A stretch of DNA of 64,000 nt from NORP309 sp964352735 (GTDB taxonomy: Bacteria > Pseudomonadota > Gammaproteobacteria > Xanthomonadales > Marinicellaceae): contig CAYGTC010000001.1 in NCBI GenBank assembly GCA_964352735.1, forward strand, positions 1 through 64,000, written 5' to 3'. Shown here in pieces: positions 50,799 through 60,526 of the stretch; position 1 is the first letter of the stretch; every line of letters begins with the position of its first letter. The notes beneath the pieces were generated by a model. It saw only the letters and a program-made list of their open reading frames with translations. It had not been told where the DNA came from and made no database searches. Made by a program: the position numbers and the translations under genes.

Positions 50799-53279
50799 AT
50801 GCATTTATTTCTACAGACTTGTAAAAAATCAATATTGATGATCATAATCTTTTTAGCTGGCTCAGGTTGGTCATTGGCTAATGAGTTCGATCAATATTTA
50901 GATACAAACAGACCATCTGATATTTCTGATGAAAAATGGAACAGTTTAAAAAGTGTCGTACAAGAAACCAGAATCACCAGCATGGATGGGGTTGAGGATT
51001 TATTCGGTCAATCAATTGATTTTGATCCTGATACTGGCCATGCGGTGATTGGCGCTCCTAGTAACAGTGATAATGGCGCATTTGCTGGTGCAGTTTATGT
51101 TTTTGAAAGCATCGGAACTGGCTGGCAGCAAATGGCTAAATTGGTGTCTACAAATGAAGTTGAATTTCAAATGTTTGGAAACTCTGTTGCAATCGATAAC
51201 AACCGGGTATTTGTTGGTGCACCAAAAAACTCAACAAATGACGTTGGTAAAGTTTATATTTATGAACTGATTGGGCAGAACTGGGTTCTGAATACTGAAT
51301 TAACATCTCCGCTGGCTGATAATGTAAATAACTTCGGGTTTTCGATAGATGTGCTTGATGATAGGCTTGCGGTAAGTGATACATTGGCCAATTCTTTCGG
51401 TGCCATTTTTGTTTTTGATTATGATAACAACACTTCTCAATGGAATGTTTCAGAAGTACATGCCACAGATGGAAATATTACTGATACCTTTGGCTATTCA
51501 ATCTCTTTGAACTCAAGCGGAGATAAAATGGCTGTTGGAGCATCCAATGCAAATGGTACAAATGGCAGTCAATTAGGAGCAGTGTATGTTTTTGAATATA
51601 TCAATTCCAGCTGGATGCAAGTTGCTATATTAACGGGTTCGGATTCTGTTATGAATACACAATTGGGCATCAGAGTCGCCATTGATGGTGACACAGTGAT
51701 CAGCTCAGGTAACTTAAATGTATCCAACAGTGTTTATGTCTTTGAGTTGATATCTGGTGTATGGCAAGAAACAGCTATTCTTACAGGACCGAATGTTTTT
51801 TTTGGCAGTGCGATAGAGATTAAATATGGACAAATTTTCATTGGTACGTCTTCACCCAATGAATTAAGAATTTATGATAAAGTCAATAACATTTGGGAGA
51901 TCGAGCAAACCATCAATAATTTTAATAATATCGGCGCAATATCAGTCAAATTTAATGAGATGATGTTTTCTTATTTACAAGGCAATATTAACGACTATGA
52001 ATTGGGCAGTCCCGGTTGTATGACCCAATGTGAATGGCATGCTCAAAGTGAGTTCTATCATGATGATACCACCTTGGGCGATGGCTTTGGTATTTCTATC
52101 AGTTTGTCTGGTGATCGAGCAGTGATTGGGGCCTATCAAGATGATGACAATGGCATTGACGCAGGTGCAGCTTATATTTTTGAGTATAAGCGTCCTAATA
52201 TATCACCCAATTCACCAAAAAGTTGGCGTATTGTGAAAAAACTAACGGCTGAGGATGGTTCTGCTGGTGATTCGTTTGGCCGCTCTGTAGCCATTGATGG
52301 TGATCGGGTGATTGTTGGAGCGCCATTGGATAACACTGTTCAGGCAGGCGTGTTTGAAGATACCGGTGCAGTCTACGTCTTTGAATTACAGAGAGGGGGT
52401 TGGATACAAACAGATAAGTTGCTATCAGGCGAAGGCCCTTTGTTTTCTGAAGGAGATCTGTTCGGTTTTTCAATAGATTTATTTGGTGATAGAATCCTAG
52501 TTGGTGCTCACGCAGATGATAACAACAATGGTGATGATGCTGGGGCTGCATATATTTTTGACTATGATTTGAAAAACGAAACATGGGGCATTCCATTAAA
52601 GCTCTCACCCAATACTTTAGACGCCAACGATGCCTTTGGTTTCTCGGTAGATTTAGATGAACAACAGGCCATCATTGGCGCTTATAGAGATGGTATCTCT
52701 GATACTGGTACGGCTTATATTTATTCACACGTGCTTTTTCCCAACGATTCTTGGATAGTCAATGAAATACTTTTGCCCACAAATAGCAATCCGAATGATT
52801 TGTTTGGTACAGCTGTCGCCATATCAGGAGACCATGCTTTAGTTGGCGATCAATCCGCCGATTTATTGACGTTAAAAAATACTGGTAAAGCCTATTTTTA
52901 TACCCGATCAACAGCAGGTTGGTCCTTACCACAGGTGGTTTTTAATAGTGGCGCTGCTGCTGGCGATCGCTTTGGTTATTCAGTCAGTTTACTCGGCAAT
53001 CAAGCTTTGATTGGGGCCTGGTTTGATGATACTCCCAGTGGCGCTGACACTGGTTCAGCTTATAAATTTGAATACAACAACAGTCTGGGTTTGTGGCAAG
53101 AAAAATATCAAATCACCGACAGTAATTCGCTTAGCCAAGACTATTTTGGGGTATCGGTAGCGCTGGGAGAAAACTGGATAATGGCTGGTGCGCACAGGGA
53201 TGATTCTCCGCATTTAAACTCCGGCTCAGCTTATGTATATTTGAGCAGTGATGTGATCTTCTTCAATGGGTTTGAATGA
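50799..53279 (+). CDS. secreted FG-GAP/integrin-alpha-like repeat protein
   Basis: An 826-residue exported protein, signal peptide ending SGWSLANEF. About twelve FG-GAP-type repeats follow: DSFGRSVAIDGDRVIVGAP, DLFGFSIDLFGDRILVGAH, DAFGFSVDLDEQQAIIGAY, DRFGYSVSLLGNQALIGAW and others, each closed by AGAAYIFEY or similar. The DxDxDG calcium motifs of integrin blades are weak here. The C-terminus SSDVIFFNGFE is a short IF-x-x-GFE tail I associate with secreted proteins of marine Gammaproteobacteria and may be a sorting or anchoring signal. Upstream of the second ECF/kinase pair. Confidence 0.85.
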   Translation: MHLFLQTCKKSILMIIIFLAGSGWSLANEFDQYLDTNRPSDISDEKWNSLKSVVQETRITSMDGVEDLFGQSIDFDPDTGHAVIGAPSNSDNGAFAGAVYVFESIGTGWQQMAKLVSTNEVEFQMFGNSVAIDNNRVFVGAPKNSTNDVGKVYIYELIGQNWVLNTELTSPLADNVNNFGFSIDVLDDRLAVSDTLANSFGAIFVFDYDNNTSQWNVSEVHATDGNITDTFGYSISLNSSGDKMAVGASNANGTNGSQLGAVYVFEYINSSWMQVAILTGSDSVMNTQLGIRVAIDGDTVISSGNLNVSNSVYVFELISGVWQETAILTGPNVFFGSAIEIKYGQIFIGTSSPNELRIYDKVNNIWEIEQTINNFNNIGAISVKFNEMMFSYLQGNINDYELGSPGCMTQCEWHAQSEFYHDDTTLGDGFGISISLSGDRAVIGAYQDDDNGIDAGAAYIFEYKRPNISPNSPKSWRIVKKLTAEDGSAGDSFGRSVAIDGDRVIVGAPLDNTVQAGVFEDTGAVYVFELQRGGWIQTDKLLSGEGPLFSEGDLFGFSIDLFGDRILVGAHADDNNNGDDAGAAYIFDYDLKNETWGIPLKLSPNTLDANDAFGFSVDLDEQQAIIGAYRDGISDTGTAYIYSHVLFPNDSWIVNEILLPTNSNPNDLFGTAVAISGDHALVGDQSADLLTLKNTGKAYFYTRSTAGWSLPQVVFNSGAAAGDRFGYSVSLLGNQALIGAWFDDTPSGADTGSAYKFEYNNSLGLWQEKYQITDSNSLSQDYFGVSVALGENWIMAGAHRDDSPHLNSGSAYVYLSSDVIFFNGFE

Positions 53280-53429
53280 GGGGTGTTGTCATGACACATA
53301 ATGAAGCGGTCAATGTATCCAAGGATTATTTTTGTTAACTGATTATAACTGTAACCGATTGTAACGGCATCTGATTATTGTAAATCCTCAAAAATGGTAT
53401 TTTTTCTGGTTCATGTTAAAATAAAAAAT

Positions 53430-53990
53430 ATGAATCAGAAAAAAAACAACAGTCACCAGTTATCTGATACGGCTTTGTTATTGGATAGAATTACCGCTGG
53501 AGATAAAGAAGCAGAGAATGAGCTGGTCAAACAATGTTATCCACTGCTTTCTAAATGGGCCCATGGTCGAATTCCATATGCACAAAAAAGCTTGTTGGAG
53601 ACCTCTGATTTGGTGCAGGAGACCATCATAAAGGGCATCAAGAAATTAGATACCTTTGAGTCCAAAGGAGCGGGTGCATTTTTGGCGTATTTACGAAAAA
53701 TATTTATTAATTGCATCAATGAGTCAGCCAGAAAACCAAATAAGAATGATGACATAGATCAATTTTTAAACCAAAGAACACACTTTTCAACTGAAGTAGA
53801 TTTAGATGAGCTGATATTATATGAGCAGGCATTGTTGAAGTTAAATGACATAGAACAACAAGCCGTTATTCTGAGAATTGAGTTCGGTTTTACTTATGCA
53901 GAAATAGCACAAGAAATGAACAAGCCATCTGAGGATGCTGCCAGAATGTATGTATCAAGAATCCTAGCCAAGTTAGCAAAATACATATGA
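53430..53990 (+). CDS. ECF sigma factor paired with a Ser/Thr kinase
   Basis: A 186-residue ECF sigma starting at MNQKKNNSHQL, after the longer frame's first 12 codons, which look unlikely. Region 2 reads KSLLETSDLVQETIIKGIKKL: the DAED stretch is ETSD, with Thr and Ser where ordinary ECFs have acidic residues. Region 4 (DIEQQAVILRIEFGFTYAEIAQEMNKPSEDAARMYVSRILAKLA) holds the helix-turn-helix. The kinase gene starts 1 nt after its stop. No anti-sigma is seen. Probably kinase-activated. Confidence 0.9.
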   Translation: MNQKKNNSHQLSDTALLLDRITAGDKEAENELVKQCYPLLSKWAHGRIPYAQKSLLETSDLVQETIIKGIKKLDTFESKGAGAFLAYLRKIFINCINESARKPNKNDDIDQFLNQRTHFSTEVDLDELILYEQALLKLNDIEQQAVILRIEFGFTYAEIAQEMNKPSEDAARMYVSRILAKLAKYI

Positions 53991-53991
53991 C

Positions 53992-54687
53992 ATGAGTAAA
54001 AATGATAACAACGACAATAATAAAAACAACAGCGATAAAGTAAACAATACTGAATTAGAACGTTTAGCCAGAAAAGCTGCAGATGGCTTAAATATAACTG
54101 GTCAGGAAAACAGCACATTGGCCCCTCAAGTGTTATCATCACTAGAATTAATCGCTAAAATAAAAAACGCGTATCAAAAAAACCAACAGCACAGTAAAAA
54201 AACCAACTTGATTGAAGAAGGAGATCATTGGGGTCACTTAACCATTGAGAAAAAGCTGGGTCAAGGAGCCATAGGCTTTGTCTATGAAGCCTATGATCCT
54301 ATTCTTGAACGGCAAGTCGCTGTAAAGATTTTACAACCACAATCCTTCCAATACACCAGTCCCAAAGGCTTTATCAATGAAGCCCGGAGATTAGCTAAAG
54401 TCAGGCACCCAAATATTCTCGCTATTTTCGGAGCCAATACTTATAAAGACATCACCGGATTTTGGAGTGATTTGATCCACGGTAAGACACTGGATTGTGT
54501 GATCAAAGCACCCATCAGCTGGCCACAAATTTTATCCATGGCAGATGATCTCATTCAAGCTGTTCATGAGGTACATCAAAATGACATCATACATGGCGAC
54601 ATAAAACCTCAAAATGTAATGCTAGATCAAAACAATCAAACCGTTTTGATGGATTTCGGTTCTGGTACTGATCTAAGTAAAAAATAA
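53992..54687 (+). pseudogene. Ser/Thr kinase with TPRs, N-terminal part (frameshifted)
   Basis: 231 residues with glycine loop KLGQGAIGFVYEAYD, VAVKILQP, catalytic loop HGDIKPQNVML (Gly replaces the Arg of HRD) and DFGSGTDL. The frame then hits TAA TAA right after an A6 run (54679-54684). Dropping one A gives SKNNNHLSSSTPLIMAPELF, a normal activation segment and APE motif. So the gene is one 828-residue kinase with a 1-nt insertion: a sequencing error, a real mutation, or slippage at the A-run. It starts 1 nt after the sigma gene. Confidence 0.8.
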
Positions 54688-56479
54688 TAACCATTTAAGT
54701 TCATCAACACCTCTAATTATGGCCCCAGAGTTGTTCAAAGGTGAAGGTAAATCCAAGCATTCAGATATTTACGCACTGGGTGTACTTTTTTATTATTTAT
54801 CCTCGCAAGGACAATTCCCAATCCAAGCAGAAAGCCTTGATCAACTTAAAGAAAAAGTGATTTCAAAACCCAGTATCCAATTAAAGCATCTATCTGGGCC
54901 CAATAAATGGAAGCAGCTGATTAAAAGTATGTTGAGCTATTCTACAGCTAAGAGGCCCACAGCTGATGAAGTAAAAATACTGATCAATGAAATCAAGCTT
55001 GCTCCAATGAAAAGAACCAAAAGAGTCAGTATTTACTCTTTAATTCTATTGTTGTTAACCGTTTCTCTGACATCATTGTTCAGTTATTTCCAAGAAAAAA
55101 ACAGCAATGAGGTCATTACATCTGCATTGAATGAAACCACTGAAGTCAATAACATGATGTTTGAACTGTTGACTGCAGTTAATCCTGCAACAAAGGGTAA
55201 GGATGTTTTAATGGTTGATGTGATTGATGATTTAATTATCGATATCAAAGCCAATGAAAACATCTCAAATGATGTCAAAGCTCAAGCCCTATATACTTCG
55301 GCTCATTCACTAGATGGTTTAGGGTTCACTGACCAAGCATTAGAGTTACTTAAATACATTGGCCAATTGCCCAATATCAGTAATTATTTTAAGGCCATGA
55401 TTTTAATTGCTGAAGTGAATTTTAACCGCCCCATGAGAATGAGCGAGCAATCCTTACAAGCAGCAAAAGCCCTGTTGGATCAAGCGCTTTTAATCTACCC
55501 TCAGATCGCAAATAACAATAGTGACATTTCTGCTGAGTATTATATTGAAAAGTCATTAATTGATGAATCGAAACACGAACTGGTTTCAGCCAAAGCCCAC
55601 GCAAATATTGCACTAAAAATCTTAAAAACTTCAAAAAAAAGAAAATATACCCATCAGAAAATGGGGCGAATATATAATCAATTAGGGCACATTGCACAAA
55701 GTGAAAATGATTATTTATCGGCCATCAATTATTTAAAAAAAGCCATCGAAGCCATTAATTTATCAAACCCCAATCTCAACCAAAACAACATTGCTACCCG
55801 AGGAAACTTAGCCAATGCTTTACGTGAAAATGGCAACCTTAAGGAGTCCATTGATATTTACAATGCATTAACAGAAGATGCAGCATCATTCCTAGGCAAG
55901 GAAACACCTGAATATATTTCTATTATTATGGGCTTGGCTTCTGCTCATACTTTATCGAAAAACTATGAAAAAGCATTCCAAATTAATCAAGAAATTTTAC
56001 CTTTGGTGATGAAAAAGTATGGTGAAGAGTCATTAGCCTACTTAGTGATAAAAAATACTGTGGCCAATATTTATATGGCGCAACTAGAGTTTTCTGTAGC
56101 TCAAGAAAACTATCTAGAAATCATTACAATCGCTGAAAAAAAATTGGGCACAAACAATGAATTCACCTTATTATTTCAAAGTAACTTGGCTGAGTTATAT
56201 TATCAATCAGATAGACCCAAAATGGCAATTATCTATGCCAAAGAAAAACTACCCATTGCCCGTGAACATTTAGGGGATGAGAATATTTACACGATTTTTT
56301 TAAATGAAACACTAGGGTGGTCATACCATTTAATCAACGAGAATCACCTTGCATTACCTATTATGCAAGATGTACTCAAGCGAAGGCTTAAAATCTATAA
56401 ACCAGACCATGAGAGTGTTTTGTTAGCTCAAAAAAGATTAACAACCATCAGTAACGCTTTAGCATTAAACAATTTATAA
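54677..56479 (+). pseudogene. Ser/Thr kinase with TPRs, C-terminal part (frameshifted)
   Basis: Frame open from 54677, with the first Met at 54719. Its first residues (SSSTPLIMAPELFKGEGKSKHSDIYALGVLFYYL) are the end of the kinase activation loop and the F-helix, so it cannot fold alone. A membrane helix is at about residues 105-125 of the Met-start product (SIYSLILLLLTVSLTSLFSYF), then a helical C-terminal region with about eight TPR-like repeats (YIEKSLIDESKHELVSAKAHANIALKIL, NYEKAFQINQEILPLVMKKYGEESLAY and others). It ends one base from the mtfA stop on the other strand. Confidence 0.8.
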
Positions 56480-57289
56480 TCATCTGTACCAATCCAATGG
56501 ATCAATTTGGTAATATTTTTTTAACTCAGCATAAAGCTCTGGGTGCTTCTTAAATAATTGTCGGGGTTGTTCAATAAAATGTTCAGTAATGACGGCAAAA
56601 AATTCAGCAGGATTTGTTGCTCCATAATAATCAAGAAAACTTTTTCTCGATAATTTTCGTTTGGTCAATAAACTTTTATATTCTTTTCCCAACACTGAAC
56701 TCCATTGACGGATGTTATTGTGTTGTAATATCGGCAAACCATCGCCAGCACCGTTTTCTTGATCCAACTGATGAGCGAATTCATGCATCACCACATTTTG
56801 GCCATCATGGGTGTTTTGTGCACCTGACGCTGAATGCCTCCAAGACAGGACCACTGGGCCACGTTGCCAAGATTCACCCAAACGACCATGTTGCTGAACC
56901 CCATCATGATCATCATGTGTGAATGCTTGTGGGTAAATCAAAATATTTTTTAAATGTGGGTAATAATTTGTTTTACGATTCAATAATAATAAACAAGCTT
57001 GAGCAGCAATAACAACTTTCATCGTTTCCGTCACCTGTAAACCACCATAACCTGCAAAATTCTTTTCATGTAAAAATATCATCATGTGACCATGCAATTG
57101 TTTTTTAATATCGACTGGTAACAACCCATATAATTCAAAATGAGTGGATAAGATTTCTGTCCATGTATCTGGTGCTTCTTTTTTATACAGTTGCGCTCTT
57201 CGACGTTCTCTGGGAATTTTTATAACGTGGCTGATAACAGGCACTGCGATCACAGCGGCTATAAGTATTAAAATTAAGTCTAAATCCAT
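56480..57289 (-). CDS. mtfA: MtfA zinc metallopeptidase
   Basis: A 269-residue protein with an N-terminal membrane helix (LDLILILIAAVIAVPVISHVI) and an HExxH zinc site VVMHEFAHQLDQENG, with the third ligand Glu in the AEFFAVITEHFIEQP stretch. Mlc titration factor A (E. coli, about 265 aa) releases the glucose PTS from Mlc; here the Mlc partner is not seen. The QACLLLLNRK segment and the NPAEFFAV stretch are family-typical. Its stop abuts that of the convergent kinase. Confidence 0.92.
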   Translation of the reverse strand: MDLDLILILIAAVIAVPVISHVIKIPRERRRAQLYKKEAPDTWTEILSTHFELYGLLPVDIKKQLHGHMMIFLHEKNFAGYGGLQVTETMKVVIAAQACLLLLNRKTNYYPHLKNILIYPQAFTHDDHDGVQQHGRLGESWQRGPVVLSWRHSASGAQNTHDGQNVVMHEFAHQLDQENGAGDGLPILQHNNIRQWSSVLGKEYKSLLTKRKLSRKSFLDYYGATNPAEFFAVITEHFIEQPRQLFKKHPELYAELKKYYQIDPLDWYR

Positions 57290-57325
57290 TAAATCTCTCT
57301 GTTTATAACGGTTTAATTAAGGATA

Positions 57326-57360
57326 AAAAAAAGGCATCAATCTCACAATTGATGCCTTTG
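57326..57360 (-). terminator. terminator of fusA2
   Basis: Stem AAAGGCATCAATT / GATTGATGCCTTT with a 5-7 nt loop and a T8 tract on the minus strand, 30 nt past the fusA stop and before mtfA. Confidence 0.88.
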
Positions 57361-57389
57361 TTATTTCATTGATATGAATGAAACAAGTA

Positions 57390-59477
57390 TTAACCTTTTT
57401 TGGCCTCTGCTCTGGCTTTAGCTTCAGCAATGACTGTTTCAGCGACATTAGCAGGACACGGGTTGTAGTGAGCAAATTCCATTGAGAATTGGCCACGACC
57501 AGATGTCATGGTACGCAAAGAGCCAATATAACCAAACATTTCTGATAAAGGAACATCTGCTTTAATACGCACTGCTGTAGCAGCAGGCTCTTGAGATTTA
57601 ATCATACCACGTCTTCTGTTCAAATCACCGATCACATCACCAACATGATCATCTGGTGTAAATACATCAACTGCCATGATTGGTTCCATCAATTGAGGAC
57701 CTGCTTTTGGCAATGATTGACGATAAGCACCTTTAGCTGCCGATTCAAAAGCCATTGATGATGAATCAACCGCATGATAAGCACCATCAGTAATGGTGAA
57801 TTTTAAATCCAAACATGGATAACCAGCCAAAACACCTTCTTCCATCAAAGAATGAAAACCTTTTTCAATCGCAGGGAAATATTCTTTAGGAACATTACCA
57901 CCTGTTACTGTTGATTCAAATACATAGCCTGAACCAGTTTCACCCGGCTCAATAATATAGTCCAATTTACCAAACTGACCAGCACCACCAGATTGTTTTT
58001 TGTGTGTGTATGTGTCTTCGACTGTACGAGTGATGGTTTCACGGTATGCCACTTGAGGCTGCCCTACTTCAACGTCAACATTGTAGGTACGCTTCAAAAT
58101 ATCAATTTTGATATCCAAATGTAGCTCACCCATTCCTTTCAGGATGGTTTCACCACTATCCTCATCAGTTTCTACTTGGAATGAAGGATCTTCTTTGATC
58201 ATTTTACCAATGGCAATAGATAGCTTTTCTGATGCCGCTTTATCTTTAGGGCTAACAGCCATTGAGATTACTGGATCAGGGAAAACCATTGGTTCAAGTG
58301 TAGCTGGATTTTTAGGATCACAAATGGTGTGACCAGTTTGAACATTTTTCATACCAAGTACAGCAACAATATCACCAGCTTGAGCACTCTCTAGTTCAAT
58401 ACGGTCATCTGCGTGCATCTCTACGATTCGACCAATTCTTTCAGTTTTACCAGTAAAAGTATTCAATACTTGCATACCTTTTTCCATTTTACCTGAATAG
58501 ATACGGATAAATGTTAATGCACCAAAACGGTCTTCCATAATTTTAAAAGCCAAAGCTCTTAAAGGCTTATTGGTATCAACAATAGCAAATTCACCTGTCT
58601 CATTGCCATCTAAATCAACTTCAGGCTGAGGTTTAACTTCAGTTGGATCTGGAAGATAATCAACAACTGCATCCAATACCAATTGAACACCTTTGTCTTT
58701 AAATGCTGAACCACAATATGTCGGGAAGAAAACCATAGATTGAGTGCCTTTACGGATACAAGCTTTGATCACTTCCATTGATGGCTCTTCGCCATCTAAG
58801 TAAGCTTCAAGCGCTTCATCATTTTGCTCTAATGCAGTTTCTATCAACGCCTCACGGAATTCTTCAACTTTATCTGACATATCAGCAGGTACGTCTTTGA
58901 TTTCATAATCTAAAGAACCTGTATCTTCCCAATACCAAGCTTTACGTGTCAATAAATCAACAACGCCAACGAACTCATCTTCAATACCAATAGGCAATAC
59001 CATTACCAATGGATTCGCTCCAAGAACTTTTTCCACTTGATTAACGACACGGTAAAAATCTGCACCGATGCGGTCTAGTTTATTGACAAATATCAAACGT
59101 GCAACTTCGGAGTCATTGGCATATCTCCAGTTGGTTTCTGATTGTGGCTCAACACCACCTGAACCACAGAATACACCGACACCACCATCCAATACTTTTA
59201 GAGAACGATATACTTCAACGGTAAAGTCAACGTGTCCTGGAGTATCAATAATATTTAAACGATGATCATTCCATTGACAACTGATTGCTGCTGATTGAAT
59301 AGTAATCCCACGTTCACGCTCTTGATCCATGAAGTCAGTAGTTGCTTCACCGTCATGCACCTCACCTGTTTGGTGAATTTTACCGGTTAATGCTAAGATT
59401 CGCTCTGTTGTGGTGGTTTTACCCGCATCAACGTGAGCAAATATTCCGATGTTTCTATATTTTGATAAATCTGTCAT
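57390..59477 (-). CDS. fusA: elongation factor G, second type (EF-G2)
   Basis: GTPase that moves tRNA and mRNA through the ribosome or splits ribosomes in recycling. G1 AHVDAGKTTTTE, G2 RGITIQSA, G3 DTPGHVDF and G4 NKLD are intact; domain IV (GGAGQFGKLDYIIEPG) and the C-terminal domain V (MFGYIGSLRTMTSGRGQFSMEF) follow. 695 residues. It starts TDLSKYRNIGIFAHVDAGK, which matches the second EF-G (fusA2/EF-G II) of marine Gammaproteobacteria; and it is alone, whereas the housekeeping fusA usually lies with rpsL, rpsG and tuf. Confidence 0.93.
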   Translation of the reverse strand: MTDLSKYRNIGIFAHVDAGKTTTTERILALTGKIHQTGEVHDGEATTDFMDQERERGITIQSAAISCQWNDHRLNIIDTPGHVDFTVEVYRSLKVLDGGVGVFCGSGGVEPQSETNWRYANDSEVARLIFVNKLDRIGADFYRVVNQVEKVLGANPLVMVLPIGIEDEFVGVVDLLTRKAWYWEDTGSLDYEIKDVPADMSDKVEEFREALIETALEQNDEALEAYLDGEEPSMEVIKACIRKGTQSMVFFPTYCGSAFKDKGVQLVLDAVVDYLPDPTEVKPQPEVDLDGNETGEFAIVDTNKPLRALAFKIMEDRFGALTFIRIYSGKMEKGMQVLNTFTGKTERIGRIVEMHADDRIELESAQAGDIVAVLGMKNVQTGHTICDPKNPATLEPMVFPDPVISMAVSPKDKAASEKLSIAIGKMIKEDPSFQVETDEDSGETILKGMGELHLDIKIDILKRTYNVDVEVGQPQVAYRETITRTVEDTYTHKKQSGGAGQFGKLDYIIEPGETGSGYVFESTVTGGNVPKEYFPAIEKGFHSLMEEGVLAGYPCLDLKFTITDGAYHAVDSSSMAFESAAKGAYRQSLPKAGPQLMEPIMAVDVFTPDDHVGDVIGDLNRRRGMIKSQEPAATAVRIKADVPLSEMFGYIGSLRTMTSGRGQFSMEFAHYNPCPANVAETVIAEAKARAEAKKG

Positions 59478-59686
59478 AATCGTTCAATCTGTTTAATTTT
59501 ATAAAATTTACGGGCACAAAAAAACATCCGCAAAATAATTCGAGGACGTATCATACTTTATTCTGCCACTAAGGTTAAGTATTTATTGAATTTCAAGGTG
59601 ATAAATCCACAAAATAAGGCAAATGAATACCTTAAATTGAATACTTCAGGGCACATGAGTTATAAATCGTATCAACATACAATTAT

Positions 59687-60526
59687 TCATGTGGGGTTAA
59701 CTGGCTCTTTAGATGTGCTTTTATAAGTCAGAATAAAAGTACATATCATTGATAGAATAACATATATACAAAAATAATAAACACCAATTTGTAAATTGGC
59801 ATCAGTCTGTCCAGCCGTCTTCATTGAAAAATATGTCACAATAATGGCAACAACAAACACATCCAACATTGACCACTTGCCTATCATGCCAAGGAAATAA
59901 GTACTTCTATCTGAGAGTTTTAATTGGCTACGATAATTCATCAACAATAGTATGATCGATTTTATTACTGGGGTTATGATGGTGAATAACAAGATAATGA
60001 TTGCAATGGCATATTGCTGTTTTTCAAAAATTTTATATAACGCTGATATGATGCTTTTTGATTCATATTGAAAAATAGTATTGCCCAATAATGGCACTTC
60101 TTCATAGGCTGTAATTTCCAATATTGGAGAGAACCATCCTGCTATCAAAGCAATGATAGAAATAAATATCATCGCCGTCATCTGCGCCCTCTTTCGCGCA
60201 ATCAAGTACAGTATTATAGATAATAAAACAACACCTAAGAATGCTTTAATGAATCGGTAAGCGTTTTTGTCATATTGCTCACTTTTCAATTTTAAAGCTT
60301 TGAGCTCATCCATGTCTTGTGTATAGCCATCGTACCAATTGAATGTTAATTTCTCTAAAAGTTTCTTACCAGATGCCTTGATATTACCCTCAATGTGGAG
60401 TTTTTCAGTTATTTTATTAACAGTATGATCATAACCAATGGCATTTCCCCATGACTCATAGGCAATGAATGCAACAGCCAAGGTTAAAAAACTGACATAT
60501 ATCATGGTAAATATTTGATTTTTCAT
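59687..60526 (-). CDS. membrane protein with PqiA-like domain
   Basis: A 279-residue protein with about five membrane helices. N-terminal helix (residues 8-25), a periplasmic segment (YDHTVNKITEKLHIEG and so on), then helices at about 92-110, 115-133, 175-195, 215-235 and 245-265. The MIGKWSMLDVFVVAIIV stretch is the hallmark of PqiA-type paraquat-inducible membrane proteins, whose partners transport lipids across the envelope. It starts 1 nt after the stop of the YhdP-like gene, so the two are one operon. Confidence 0.78.
   Translation of the reverse strand: MKNQIFTMIYVSFLTLAVAFIAYESWGNAIGYDHTVNKITEKLHIEGNIKASGKKLLEKLTFNWYDGYTQDMDELKALKLKSEQYDKNAYRFIKAFLGVVLLSIILYLIARKRAQMTAMIFISIIALIAGWFSPILEITAYEEVPLLGNTIFQYESKSIISALYKIFEKQQYAIAIIILLFTIITPVIKSIILLLMNYRSQLKLSDRSTYFLGMIGKWSMLDVFVVAIIVTYFSMKTAGQTDANLQIGVYYFCIYVILSMICTFILTYKSTSKEPVNPT

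Noticed and set aside
54679..54687. Programmed -1 ribosomal frameshift in the second kinase
   Set aside because: The frame change needed is +1 (loss of one base), not -1, and no slippery heptamer with a downstream pseudoknot is visible.
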